Assembly: GCF_023073315.1 (NCBI RefSeq)
Contig: NZ_JADPJH010000022.1
Location: forward strand, 315,944 to 379,943
Length of the DNA stretch: 64,000 bases
Origin: Bradyrhizobium sp. 1
GTDB taxonomy: Bacteria; Pseudomonadota; Alphaproteobacteria; Rhizobiales; Xanthobacteraceae
Direction: 5' to 3'
Shown: positions 16,094-24,829 of the stretch, piece after piece
How the letters are laid out: every line of letters begins with the position of its first letter
Numbering within the stretch: position 1 is the first letter of the stretch
Translations under genes and position numbers: made by a program
Notes under the pieces: model-generated
Seen by the model: only the letters and a program-made list of their open reading frames with translations
The model's database searches: none
What the model was told of the DNA's origin: nothing

Positions 16094-18136
16094 TCAGCTG
16101 GAGCGGCTGTCCGGATCTTGTTGCGCCTCCCGGTCACGCAAATAATCGTCGGTGGTGCGGACGGTCGGGCCCGGCGCACCATAGGATTCAAAACCTTGTT
16201 CGGCGACGAAGCTCACCCGGCAGTCGCCGCACATCTTGATTGCGTCGAGCCTCTGCGCCGACCCCGAATACATCCAGTGCTGGCCTTCGAGCTTCGCGAC
16301 GACGCGCTCGATGCTGCTCTTGACGCCGAACGGCTTGCTGCAGCGGATGCAGCAGAACGGCTCCTCTTCCTTGAGAACCCGGGTTGGCGCCCGGCTCGCG
16401 CGGAAGTCGATTTGCGGGACCAGCGTGATGACCTTCTCCGGACACGTCGTCCGGCACAGACCGCACTGAACGCAGGAATCTTCGACAAAACGCAATGCCG
16501 GACGCTCGGGGTCGTCGCGCAAGGCACTCGTCGGACAGACCGACACGCAGGACAGGCAAAGTGTGCAGCCCGCGGTATCGACCTCGACGGCGCCGAACGG
16601 CGCCCCGTCCGGCAACGGAATGACATCGACGGGTGCAGGTGCTGCGCGGTGCAGTTCGGCCAGCGCAAAACGAAGCACATCGCGCTTGCCGCCCACCGGG
16701 CGGAAGCTCGCGGGGCGCGGAGCCGGTGCGGCGGTGGGCGCCGTGCGCAACGCCTCGATCAGGTGGTCGGGATCGTCGGTCTTTATCGCCGAAAGCCGGT
16801 CCGGGCCGAAGCCAAGGCCGGTCAAAATCGGATCGGCCAACGCGATCGTCCGCATCAACCCGGAGACGTCATGGCGCAGCTTGGCCCGGAGCAGGAAGCA
16901 AACCGCCGACACGCCATACGCAAAAGCTGCAATGACGCTCTCCAGCCCGACCTGCGTGACTTCGTTGACGGCAAACGGCAACACGTTCGCGGGCAAGCCG
17001 TCGCCGAACCGCGCCAGCGCATCGATCAGCGGCGCGCCGTGACTTTCGTCATGAACGAGGACAACAGCCCGCTCGCCGCCCGCCTGACGATATGCGAGCA
17101 GCATGGCTCGCAGCTTTCTGACCAACGCATCTTCCGGCGGCAGGGCATAGGACGCCGCACCCGTGGGACAAGCCGTCGCGCATTGACCGCAGCCCGCGCA
17201 GATGTCGGCATCGATTGCCACATGGTTGCCCGCGGGCGTGATCGCGCCGGCAGGACAGGAGTCGAGGCAGCGAGTGCAGCCGGTTTGCTTCGAGCGCGAA
17301 TGGGCGCAAAGCCCGGCATCAAAGGTGATGTAACGTGGCTTCTCGAAAGTCCCGACGAGATCGCGTGCTTTCAGCACGGCCTGGAGAATAGCTGCGGGAT
17401 GACCGGGATCAGCACGCAGATAACCGTCGCGCAGGTCGGCGGGGATCAGCGCAGGCCCGCCGGTCAAGTCGAGGACGATGTCGCAGGTCGATCGAGCGTT
17501 GTTGCGCGATGGGCCAAACGTCAGGGCGCGACGCGAGGACGGCGCCGCTTCGGCAAACTCGTCGACCACCAATTCGAACGCGCCCAGATGTCCTTTGACA
17601 CTCGTTATCCGACCTTTGGCGATCGGAAAGTCGGCGCTGCGCGGCGTCGCCAGCGCGGCTGGCGGCGCAATCAGCACGGTGACGTCGAGATGCTCCTTCA
17701 GCAAATCGCCAGCCTGAATGACAGCCTCATCGCGGCCGTAGATCAGGATGATTCCGCTGCTCTCCAGCTGGATCATTGGCGCGGGTGCGGCGACTTCAGT
17801 CGCGGCGGCCAGCAACGCGGCCATCTTCGGCCCCGCGCGGTCGGCGTCGCTGGACCATCCGGCGGTCTCGCGAATATTGGCAAACTGTATCGAATTCGCA
17901 CGATTATTTTCGGCTGCAACCTCTGAAAAGAGCGCCGCCTGCTGCGTGCAGGCCACAGTGAGCGGCCCCTCTTCGGCCACGACAGCCTCGAACAGACCAA
18001 GCTCCGCACCGCAGAGTTGCGTCGCGGCCGTCGCTTTGCCGCGGCAGCCGCGCTGGATCGCGCCGGCGTCGAGCGGCATCGTCCCTTCGCATGAGCAGAT
18101 CAGGAGGCGCCGGCTGGTTTCAGGTACGACGGTCAC
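16094..18136 (-). CDS. Multi-cluster 4Fe-4S ferredoxin protein of the formate dehydrogenase locus
   Basis: About 680 residues. At least four 4Fe-4S motifs are visible: CTRCLDSCPAG, CAGCGQCATACPTGA, CTLCLSCVSVCPTSA and CVQCGLCRTTCPEK, plus extra Cys pairs (CCIRCSKPFG, CGDCR) near the C-terminus. The N-terminal part (LLICSCEGTMPL) resembles a domain found in heterodisulfide-reductase-like electron proteins. No Tat signal, so cytoplasmic. The GTG at 18136 is preceded by GGGA. It is divergent from DUF3305 and convergent with the enzyme operon. Its partner is unknown; it is probably an electron carrier or assembly factor for formate dehydrogenase. Confidence 0.8.
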   Translation of the reverse strand: MTVVPETSRRLLICSCEGTMPLDAGAIQRGCRGKATAATQLCGAELGLFEAVVAEEGPLTVACTQQAALFSEVAAENNRANSIQFANIRETAGWSSDADRAGPKMAALLAAATEVAAPAPMIQLESSGIILIYGRDEAVIQAGDLLKEHLDVTVLIAPPAALATPRSADFPIAKGRITSVKGHLGAFELVVDEFAEAAPSSRRALTFGPSRNNARSTCDIVLDLTGGPALIPADLRDGYLRADPGHPAAILQAVLKARDLVGTFEKPRYITFDAGLCAHSRSKQTGCTRCLDSCPAGAITPAGNHVAIDADICAGCGQCATACPTGAASYALPPEDALVRKLRAMLLAYRQAGGERAVVLVHDESHGAPLIDALARFGDGLPANVLPFAVNEVTQVGLESVIAAFAYGVSAVCFLLRAKLRHDVSGLMRTIALADPILTGLGFGPDRLSAIKTDDPDHLIEALRTAPTAAPAPRPASFRPVGGKRDVLRFALAELHRAAPAPVDVIPLPDGAPFGAVEVDTAGCTLCLSCVSVCPTSALRDDPERPALRFVEDSCVQCGLCRTTCPEKVITLVPQIDFRASRAPTRVLKEEEPFCCIRCSKPFGVKSSIERVVAKLEGQHWMYSGSAQRLDAIKMCGDCRVSFVAEQGFESYGAPGPTVRTTDDYLRDREAQQDPDSRSS

Positions 18137-18189
18137 GATATCCCGCGGCTCCCAAATAGAGCGGCCACCTACTGGCCGGACTATCCTCA

Positions 18190-18201
18190 GAGTATATACT
18201 C
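18190..18201. promoter_or_regulatory. 12-bp palindrome GAGTATATACTC in a divergent promoter region
   Basis: The self-complementary sequence lies roughly midway between the ferredoxin-protein gene (start 18136, minus) and the DUF3305 gene (start 18258, plus). It could be a shared operator, or its AT-rich core could be a -10 element. No second copy was found nearby, so the call is tentative. Confidence 0.35.
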
Positions 18202-18257
18202 CGCATGCCGCAAAAGGCGACCTGTATCGGAGACCGCACTTCGATGGAGACGGGAAA

Positions 18258-18719
18258 TTGATATCGACAAGTCTTGCACGCATTGCTGTCAGTGTCGCAG
18301 TCGAACGGCGCAAAGCGAAGAGCGTGTGGGCCGATTTTCTGTGGCGCCCCGTGTCGGTCTTTGCGGGAGAACCGTCTGCAACGCCGTGGACTCCGATTGG
18401 CGGCGAAGGCGACGTCACGTTGTTCTATGCAGGCGACGCCGTGATCGAGCTGCACCGTACTGAGACCATCAACTATCGCGAAAATCTGACATCAGGCTCG
18501 CCAAAATTATGGGTTAATTTGCGTCCCACCGGCTCCGAACCGCCTTATGAACTGCTCGCTGTCACGGCCGATCCGGCCGAGGGCGAGGCGTTTACCGACG
18601 CGGGCAGTAACCTGATTGAAGCAGTACCGATGCCGATTGGCATCTCCGAAATCATCAGCCGTTTCATTGCCGAGCACCATGTCGAACGGCCATTCATCAA
18701 ACGGCAACGCAACCGTTAG
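18258..18719 (+). CDS. DUF3305 domain protein
   Basis: 153 residues starting at TTG, with GGAGA 7 bases upstream. The sequence IAVSVAVERRKAKSVWADFLWRP is the DUF3305 signature, followed by FYAGDAVIELHRTETINYREN and a C-terminal tail. The protein looks cytoplasmic. In several alpha- and betaproteobacteria DUF3305 and DUF3306 genes accompany formate dehydrogenase and a ferredoxin protein, which is what is seen here. Biochemical role unknown. Confidence 0.8.
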   Translation: MISTSLARIAVSVAVERRKAKSVWADFLWRPVSVFAGEPSATPWTPIGGEGDVTLFYAGDAVIELHRTETINYRENLTSGSPKLWVNLRPTGSEPPYELLAVTADPAEGEAFTDAGSNLIEAVPMPIGISEIISRFIAEHHVERPFIKRQRNR

Positions 18720-18739
18720 CAAAGGCATGAGAGAGATCA

Positions 18740-19372
18740 GTGTCAGAGAGTAACGTCTTCGTTCGCTGGGCGCGGCTCAAGCAAGCTTCGAGAAGCCTGG
18801 ACGCTGAACCTGCTCCGACCGACGGTGAGCAAGCTGCTGAGCCGTCCGCAGCGAACGGCGAGACTGACCGGCCATTCGATCTCGCCAGCTTGCCGTCGAT
18901 CGAATCTATCACCGCTCAGACCGACATTGCTGCGTTCCTGCAGACGGGCGTTCCGGCCGAATTGAAGCGCCTGGCATTGCGCCGAGCCTGGGCGACCGAT
19001 CCTGCGATCCGCGACTTCATCGGAATCGCGGAGAACCAGTGGGATTTCAACGATCCCAACGCAATTCCGGGATTTGGCCCGCTCGATCCGGCAGACAACG
19101 TCGCCGATTTCCTCGCGCAGATGTCAAAGGGGCTGGAGCAGGTGCGCGACGCACTTGCAGACGTGCCGTTGCCGGCAGAGCCGATTTCGCAAGGACGGCC
19201 CGATGCGGAACCGTCTATTCCCGACCCGACATTGGCGGTTCAATCGCTGCCCAATGATGCCACGGCTCGGCCGGACCATGACCGCAATCAGCTCATGCAG
19301 CCCGACGGCCCTGCCGCCGAAGTGCCGCCCTCCCGGCGAACACGACGTCATGGCAGCGCGTTGCCACGCTAA
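18740..19372 (+). CDS. DUF3306 domain protein
   Basis: 210 residues from a GTG start, 20 bases after DUF3305. The diagnostic block is LPSIESITAQTDIAAFL, then LRRAWATDPAIRDFIG and ENQWDFNDP in residues 50-115. The C-terminal third is acidic, Pro-rich and probably disordered. No membrane segment. It sits between DUF3305 and the TorD-like chaperone in one apparent operon. It is likely an accessory for formate dehydrogenase maturation or electron transfer; this is by association only. Confidence 0.8.
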   Translation: MSESNVFVRWARLKQASRSLDAEPAPTDGEQAAEPSAANGETDRPFDLASLPSIESITAQTDIAAFLQTGVPAELKRLALRRAWATDPAIRDFIGIAENQWDFNDPNAIPGFGPLDPADNVADFLAQMSKGLEQVRDALADVPLPAEPISQGRPDAEPSIPDPTLAVQSLPNDATARPDHDRNQLMQPDGPAAEVPPSRRTRRHGSALPR

Positions 19373-19408
19373 CAACCGGCCAGATTTTATGTCTTGCGCG
19401 ATCGAACG

Positions 19409-20020
19409 ATGATGGATCAAGCCTCGAGGATCGCTTCAGTGCGTACTGTCGATGAATTCGACCGCGCCCGGGCGCAGGAATACGCGCTGTTGGCAACTTT
19501 GCTGACGCGCAGCCCGGACGCGCATCTGCTGAGCCGCATCTCCGGATTGCGCGGCGATGCGAGCCCAATGGGCATGGCGCACATTGCGCTGGCGGATGCA
19601 GCGCGCCGGACAAACGAGCAAGCCGCGTCACGCGAGTTCTTCGCCCTCTTTGCAGGATTGGGCAACGGGGCATTGCTGCCTTATGCGTCACACTATTTGT
19701 CGGAAACCCTGTATGGCCGCCCGCTCGCGCGGTTGAGGGAAACTCTGGAGGGTCTCGGCCTCCAAAAGGCTCCGGACCGTACGGAGCCCGAAGATCACGC
19801 GGGATTTCTCTGCGAGATCATGTCAGGCTTGGCCGGCGGGAGCATTCCAGCGTCAGCGGACGCCGAGAGGATATTTTTTGAAGAGCATGTCTCACGCTGG
19901 ATGGGACGGTTTTTCGCTGATCTCGAGCGGGCAGGTTCCGCTGACTTCTATGCGGCCGTTGGCGCGGCCGGACGAACGCTTATCGATATTGAGGTGAAGG
20001 CTTTCGCGCTTCCGACCTGA
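19409..20020 (+). CDS. TorD/DmsD-family molecular chaperone
   Basis: About 203 residues, all-helical. The pattern AQEYALLATLLTRSPDAHLL, then FFALFAGLGNGALLPYASHYL and a C-terminal MGRFFADLERA is typical of TorD-type chaperones. These bind Tat signal peptides and help insert molybdopterin cofactor. The natural client here is the formate dehydrogenase alpha subunit with its twin-arginine signal. The ATG at 19409 was chosen over an in-frame TTG at 19394. It follows DUF3306 by 36 bases. Confidence 0.85.
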   Translation: MMDQASRIASVRTVDEFDRARAQEYALLATLLTRSPDAHLLSRISGLRGDASPMGMAHIALADAARRTNEQAASREFFALFAGLGNGALLPYASHYLSETLYGRPLARLRETLEGLGLQKAPDRTEPEDHAGFLCEIMSGLAGGSIPASADAERIFFEEHVSRWMGRFFADLERAGSADFYAAVGAAGRTLIDIEVKAFALPT

Positions 20021-20085
20021 ACACGTTGTTTTGTACGAGAGTTGCAAAAATCAGATGCTACGTTGCGGATGCAGGGATCAACAAC

Positions 20086-20211
20086 ATGCGCGCTTTTACA
20101 ATTGCCTGTCTCTTCGCCGCCATCGTCGGGCTCGGCGCCGCCGCTATCCTTGAGAGTTTCGTGCAGGAATCCGCTACTACGGCGTTTGCCGAGCCGAGTG
20201 CCCGCGTTTAG
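20086..20211 (+). CDS. Tiny membrane protein (41 aa) in formate dehydrogenase locus
   Basis: MRAFTIACLFAAIVGLGAAA forms one hydrophobic helix, followed by a short tail ending AEPSARV. It is likely an inner-membrane peptide with the C-terminus in the periplasm, or a secreted peptide cleaved after the helix. It lies 65 bases after the chaperone gene on the same strand and may be in the same transcript. No homologous domain recognised. Confidence 0.5.
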   Translation: MRAFTIACLFAAIVGLGAAAILESFVQESATTAFAEPSARV

Positions 20212-20269
20212 CGGCAGCGTTGTTTATTAAGCTTTTTGTTCTCCACATAGGCGAAGTCGGAGATTTTTC

Positions 20270-20479
20270 ATGACCCGGTTCCTGGTCGCTTCTTTCGTCG
20301 TTCTGACACTGATCATCGCTGCCGCCACGATCTTCAGGGGGCAGCCTCGCGCGGTCGAACTCTCCACTGCGGCGATGCCGTCCCTGGTCGAGCTGCATAC
20401 CATGGCGGGCGTGCATCGGCTTCCGGACCAGGATATTGATGATCAATCGCTGATTTTCCCTGCAAAGACCAAGCAATGA
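20270..20479 (+). CDS. Small single-span membrane protein (69 aa)
   Basis: An N-terminal helix (MTRFLVASFVVLTLIIAAAT) is followed by about 45 polar residues ending IFPAKTKQ. The protein is likely anchored in the inner membrane facing the periplasm, or exported. It is the last plus-strand gene of the formate dehydrogenase region before the c-di-GMP gene on the opposite strand. Function unknown; its position suggests association with the enzyme complex. Confidence 0.55.
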   Translation: MTRFLVASFVVLTLIIAAATIFRGQPRAVELSTAAMPSLVELHTMAGVHRLPDQDIDDQSLIFPAKTKQ

Positions 20480-20519
20480 CCTCCAGATTGGTTGCAGTGT
20501 AACCGGCCCGGTCGCTTAT

Positions 20520-23123
20520 CTACGCCGAGCGCTTAACCGCAAGTTTATCAACCGCCGCAAGATCCAGCCGACCCAGCATCGCCCGCGCCTGCTCGGCGCA
20601 GTGCTCGATCAGCCAGCGCTCGAAGGCGACCGGCGGCAGCGCGGGGGCGTAGAGGAAGCCCTGGACGACGTCGCAGCCGAGCTCGGACAGCACCTTGCGC
20701 TGCCCCTCGGTCTCGACGCCTTCGCCGACGACGGTCATGCCGAGACCCTGGCCGACGCGCACCACGGCGGTGGCGATTGCGAGGGCGCCCGCATCCTTCT
20801 CGATATCGCGCATAAAACTGCGGTCGATCTTCAGTTCGCGGATCGGCAGATGCGCGAGGCGGCTGAGGCTGGAATAGCCGGTGCCGAAATCGTCCACCGA
20901 GAGCCCGACGCCGAGCTCGCGGATCGCGTTCATGGTCTCGAGCGCGGCGACGCTGTCCTGCATGAACGCGCCTTCGGTGATCTCGAGCATCAGGGCATCC
21001 GACGGCAATTCGTATTCGGCAAGGATGTCCTTGAGCCGCGCGGCCAGCGTGACATTGCGGAAATTGATCGGCGACAAATTCACCGACACGCTGGGGATGT
21101 TGAGCCCGGCGCGGCGCCAGCTGGCCATCTGCCGGCAGGCCTCGCGCACCGACCACAGGCCGATCTGCTCGATCAGGCCGCACTCTTCGGCGAGCGGAAT
21201 GAATTTTGCCGGCGAGACATCGCCGAGCAGGGCATCGTGCCAGCGCGCCAGCGCCTCGACGCCGTGAATGGCGCCGTCGCAGCTGCGGACCTGCGGCTGG
21301 TAGCTCAGCGTCAGCGCGCCCTCCGCGATGGCCTTGCGCAGCGCCGCAATCAGCGCCAGCCGCTGCTCGGCGAGCCCGTTCATCTCGGCGCTGAACAGGC
21401 GATAGGTCGAACGTCCGGCCTGCTTGGCCATGTACATGGCGGAGTCGGCCTGCTGCATCAGCGTGTCGATGTCGGTGGCGTGATCGGGATAGAGGCTGAT
21501 GCCGATGCTGGCCGACATCGGCATCAGTTTTGATCCGAGCCGCAACGGCGCGGACAGCGCCTCCGTGATTCCGGCCGCGACGCGCTCGGCGCCCTCGGCG
21601 GTGCGTTGCGGCAGCAGGATGACGAATTCGTCGCCGCCGAGCCGCCCCAGCATGTCCTCGGGACCGATGTGTTCGCGCAGGCGCTGCGCGAGCTGGATCA
21701 GCAGCTCGTCGCCGGCGGCGTGTCCGAGCGTGTCGTTGACGTCCTTGAAATGATCGACGTCGAGGAAAGCGAGCGCGACGTGGCTGCCGGTCGGGCAGGC
21801 GTCGATCGCGGTGGTGATCAGGTGCCGCAGCTGCGCGCGGTTCGGCAGGCCGGTGAGGATGTCGTGATAGGCGAGTCGCGCGATCTCGGCGCGCGCTTCC
21901 TTGCGCTCGATCGCAAAGGCGCCGAGGCCGACACAGGCCTCGACAATGCGGCGGTGCCAATTGCTCGGCGCGCGCGGCTCACGGAAATAGAAGGCGAAGG
22001 TGGCGATGACCCGGCCGTCCTTGGACTTGATCGGCGTTGACCAGCAGGCACGCAGGCCCACTTCGAGCGGCATCGCCTTGTAGGGCTGCCAGCGCGGATC
22101 GGTGTCGAGATCTTCGGCCAGCACCGGCTCGCCGTAGAAGGCGGCCGTGCCGCAGGAGCCCACGTTGGGGCCGATCGCGATGCCGTCGAGCGCGCGGGAA
22201 TAGTCCTCGGGCAGGCTCGGGCCGCCGAGCGGATGGATCAGGCCGGCGGCATCGACGTGAAGCAGCGAGCAGACCACGTCAGGTGCGATCTCCTCGACCC
22301 GGCGACACAGCCTGTCGGCGATGTCGGTGATCGGGACTTCGTCGGCGAGCGCGCTCATGATCAGCTGCTGGAGCGAGCGCAGCTGCTTGGTCTCGGTGAT
22401 GTCCTCGAGCAGCGCGAAGATGTGCCTGACCCGGCCCTTCTTGTCGCGGAAGGCGTCGATCCGGGCGCACACCCAGATCTCCTCGCCGTCCTTGTTGTAG
22501 ACGAGTGTCTCGATTTCGCCGCGCCGGCCGCCAGTCATCAGGCGCTTGACGAGTTTTGCGATGGCCTTGCGATCGGTGTGGCAGCCGGCGATGAGCTCGC
22601 CGGCGTGGCGTCCCTCGGCCTCCTCGCTGGTATGGCCGAACAGCGCCGTGAACGCCGAATTGACATAGACGATGTTCTGTTCGATGTCGGTGATGATGAC
22701 CGCGCGGTTGGTCTGATCGGAAACGGCGTGGAGCAGCCCGATCCTGGCGCGACGCTCCGCATCGATGGTGACGTCGCGCGCGAACACGATGTGATGGGTC
22801 GCGCCGCCGACGGTCGCTGACGACATCGCGACCTGCGCCTTGATGCGGCTGCCGTCGCGCCGCACGAGGCTGATCTCCTCGCGGAAGTCGGCAACGGGAC
22901 CTGCCTTGAGGAACCTGAGTGTGAGAATGTCGGCATCGCGGCCGAGTACATCAGCGCGGGCAAGCTTCCAGATCCGCTCCGCGGCGGCATTGAAATGCGT
23001 GATGCGATGCGCGTCATCGACGATAACGATCGCATCGTCGGCGCATGCGAGCGCGGCGCGCAGCACGTCCGGCAGTTCGGTCACTGGGCAATCGGAGACA
23101 GGCATCGTTGGACCCGGCAGCAT
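20520..23123 (-). CDS. PAS-PAS-GAF-GGDEF-EAL cyclic di-GMP signalling protein
   Basis: 867 residues. Two PAS domains (residues about 15-125 and 130-250) precede a GAF domain (about 265-410), GGDEF and EAL. The GGDEF motif at 496-500 is intact, as is EAL at 623-625, with DDFGTGYSS and KIDRSFM metal and substrate residues, so both cyclase and phosphodiesterase activity are possible. There is no membrane segment, so it is a cytosolic sensor; the PAS ligand (heme, flavin or none) cannot be told. It stands alone, convergent with the formate dehydrogenase accessory genes. Confidence 0.92.
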   Translation of the reverse strand: MLPGPTMPVSDCPVTELPDVLRAALACADDAIVIVDDAHRITHFNAAAERIWKLARADVLGRDADILTLRFLKAGPVADFREEISLVRRDGSRIKAQVAMSSATVGGATHHIVFARDVTIDAERRARIGLLHAVSDQTNRAVIITDIEQNIVYVNSAFTALFGHTSEEAEGRHAGELIAGCHTDRKAIAKLVKRLMTGGRRGEIETLVYNKDGEEIWVCARIDAFRDKKGRVRHIFALLEDITETKQLRSLQQLIMSALADEVPITDIADRLCRRVEEIAPDVVCSLLHVDAAGLIHPLGGPSLPEDYSRALDGIAIGPNVGSCGTAAFYGEPVLAEDLDTDPRWQPYKAMPLEVGLRACWSTPIKSKDGRVIATFAFYFREPRAPSNWHRRIVEACVGLGAFAIERKEARAEIARLAYHDILTGLPNRAQLRHLITTAIDACPTGSHVALAFLDVDHFKDVNDTLGHAAGDELLIQLAQRLREHIGPEDMLGRLGGDEFVILLPQRTAEGAERVAAGITEALSAPLRLGSKLMPMSASIGISLYPDHATDIDTLMQQADSAMYMAKQAGRSTYRLFSAEMNGLAEQRLALIAALRKAIAEGALTLSYQPQVRSCDGAIHGVEALARWHDALLGDVSPAKFIPLAEECGLIEQIGLWSVREACRQMASWRRAGLNIPSVSVNLSPINFRNVTLAARLKDILAEYELPSDALMLEITEGAFMQDSVAALETMNAIRELGVGLSVDDFGTGYSSLSRLAHLPIRELKIDRSFMRDIEKDAGALAIATAVVRVGQGLGMTVVGEGVETEGQRKVLSELGCDVVQGFLYAPALPPVAFERWLIEHCAEQARAMLGRLDLAAVDKLAVKRSA

Positions 23124-23262
23124 CGGGAAGAAGAGGCAATCGGCCCGAAGCTAACGCTCCGATGGTGTCCAAGACGTTTTTGCAATCCCGCCGCGTTTGG
23201 CCAAGACGCGACATGCTTAACATCTCGCGAAAGCTGCAAAGGTAATCCGGTGCGTGCGGAAC

Positions 23263-24564
23263 TTATTTCGCGACGGTTCCAGGATTGAGCATGTGCAGCC
23301 GGCCGGCCACGGCCCGCACCTTGCGTGGAGCGGCCTGCCAGACCGAGAGCGCCGATACTCCGCTCACGACGATGGCGATGGCGAAGGCGAGCGTGTAATC
23401 CCCGCTGCGATCATAGAGGAAGCCGGTGAGCCAGGGACCCGCCGCGCCGCCAGCCAATGCCGCCAGCATGATCATGCCGAAAATGCTGCCCTGATGCTTG
23501 CCCTGGAAAATCTCGAACACCACCGCGCCCATGATCGAGGTGAGGCCGTAGCCGAGCGCGCCTTGCGCGAACACCACGACGTAAACGAGCCACGGCGACG
23601 GCTCGAATTTCAGCGCGATCAGCGCCGCAAAGCAGATCGCAAAGCCTGCGCAGCTGATCGCCCACACCCACTCCCGCCCGATCCGGTCGGAGACATGGCC
23701 GAGCAGGATCTGGCCGGGAATGCCGAGCAGGCTGACGGTGCCAAGCGCCCACACCGCAACGTTCGCACTGAAGCCGATGTCGAGCAGGAATTTTGTCTGA
23801 TGCACCTGTACGGCGTACCAGATGTACAGGCCGCAGAAATAGCCGAGCGCGATCCACCAGAACCGCGTAGTCGCGACCGCACGCTTCAGTGTCCAGTCGG
23901 TATTGACCCAGACGGGATCGACGACGTTGGAGACTGATTTTGCGGCACCAGTGGCAGGCGCGGCATCGCCGTCCGGCTGAAGGCCGATATCCTCCGGACG
24001 CTTGTGCAGGAACAAATTGATCGGCGCCAGCACGATCAGGATGAGCAGGCCCATCGCGGTGCAGGCGGTGCGCCAGCCGGTCTGCTCGATCATGTGCTGC
24101 ACCCAGGGCAGCAGCGTCACCGAGCCGATGCCGACACCGGCAAAGGCGATGCCGATGGCGAAGCCACGGCTGCGGATGAACCAGTTCGGCAGGAACAGCG
24201 ACTGGCCGGAATAGCCGAGACAGACGCTGCCGGCGCCAACCATGACGCCGATGGTGACGTAGAGATGCCAGGGTTGGCTGGTCAGCGGGGCGAGCAGCAG
24301 CCCGCCGCCCATCAGCACGACGCCGAGCTCCATCACCGCGCGGGGACCGGCGCGATCCATCAGACGGCCGATCAGCGGACTGACCACGCCCGACACCACG
24401 AAACCGAACGAGAACGCACCCGCGGTGACGCCGCGCTCCCAGCCGAATTCGGAGATGATCGGCGGAAAGAACAATGAGAAGGCGGTGCGGGCGTTGACGC
24501 CGATGGCCATGGTGACGAAGGTCACGGCGACCACGACCCAGCCGTAGAAGAACGGAAGTCGCAT
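23263..24564 (-). CDS. MFS transporter, oxalate/formate antiporter-like
   Basis: 433 residues with twelve membrane spans. The N-terminus FFYGWVVVAVTFVTMAIGVN and the loop GRLMDRAGPRAV are typical of the OFA/monocarboxylate branch of the major facilitator superfamily. Substrates are probably small organic acids, but specificity is not visible. It lies between two c-di-GMP genes on the same strand, without obvious operon linkage. Confidence 0.82.
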   Translation of the reverse strand: MRLPFFYGWVVVAVTFVTMAIGVNARTAFSLFFPPIISEFGWERGVTAGAFSFGFVVSGVVSPLIGRLMDRAGPRAVMELGVVLMGGGLLLAPLTSQPWHLYVTIGVMVGAGSVCLGYSGQSLFLPNWFIRSRGFAIGIAFAGVGIGSVTLLPWVQHMIEQTGWRTACTAMGLLILIVLAPINLFLHKRPEDIGLQPDGDAAPATGAAKSVSNVVDPVWVNTDWTLKRAVATTRFWWIALGYFCGLYIWYAVQVHQTKFLLDIGFSANVAVWALGTVSLLGIPGQILLGHVSDRIGREWVWAISCAGFAICFAALIALKFEPSPWLVYVVVFAQGALGYGLTSIMGAVVFEIFQGKHQGSIFGMIMLAALAGGAAGPWLTGFLYDRSGDYTLAFAIAIVVSGVSALSVWQAAPRKVRAVAGRLHMLNPGTVAK

Positions 24565-24687
24565 GATGTGCTTGTTTCATCCCTAGATGGTCCTACCGAC
24601 CATCCGGGAATGCCTGGGTCAAGCTATTTTCGCGTTTGGCCCCTGAGCAGCAGCGCAATCTCATGGGGAGCGGTCTTCCTGCCGCCG

Positions 24688-24815
24688 ATCCTTCGAGACG
24701 CCCGCTTTAGGCGGGCTCCTCAGGATGAGGACGGAGCGCGCGGCAGCAGTGTCAACAGGCACGGATGCCGCTTAGCCTCATCCTGAGGAGACCGCGAAGC
24801 GCATCGTCTCGAAGG
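24688..24815. repeat. Long inverted dispersed repeat (CCTTCGAGACG family)
   Basis: The left arm ATCCTTCGAGACG...CTCCTCAGGATGAGG (24688-24730) is mirrored by CCTCATCCTGAGGAG...CGTCTCGAAGGA (24776-24815). Each arm carries its own small hairpin. The element is of a kind I recall as scattered through Bradyrhizobium genomes. It fills the gap between the MFS transporter and the next c-di-GMP gene. The remaining bases 24565-24687 show nothing. Confidence 0.75.
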
Positions 24816-24829
24816 ACGAGGCTAAGGGC

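Noticed and set aside
16118..17926. Open frame of about 600 codons opposite the ferredoxin protein
   Set aside because: The minus strand carries ordered Cys motifs; the plus frame is Arg/Gln-rich and shadow-like.
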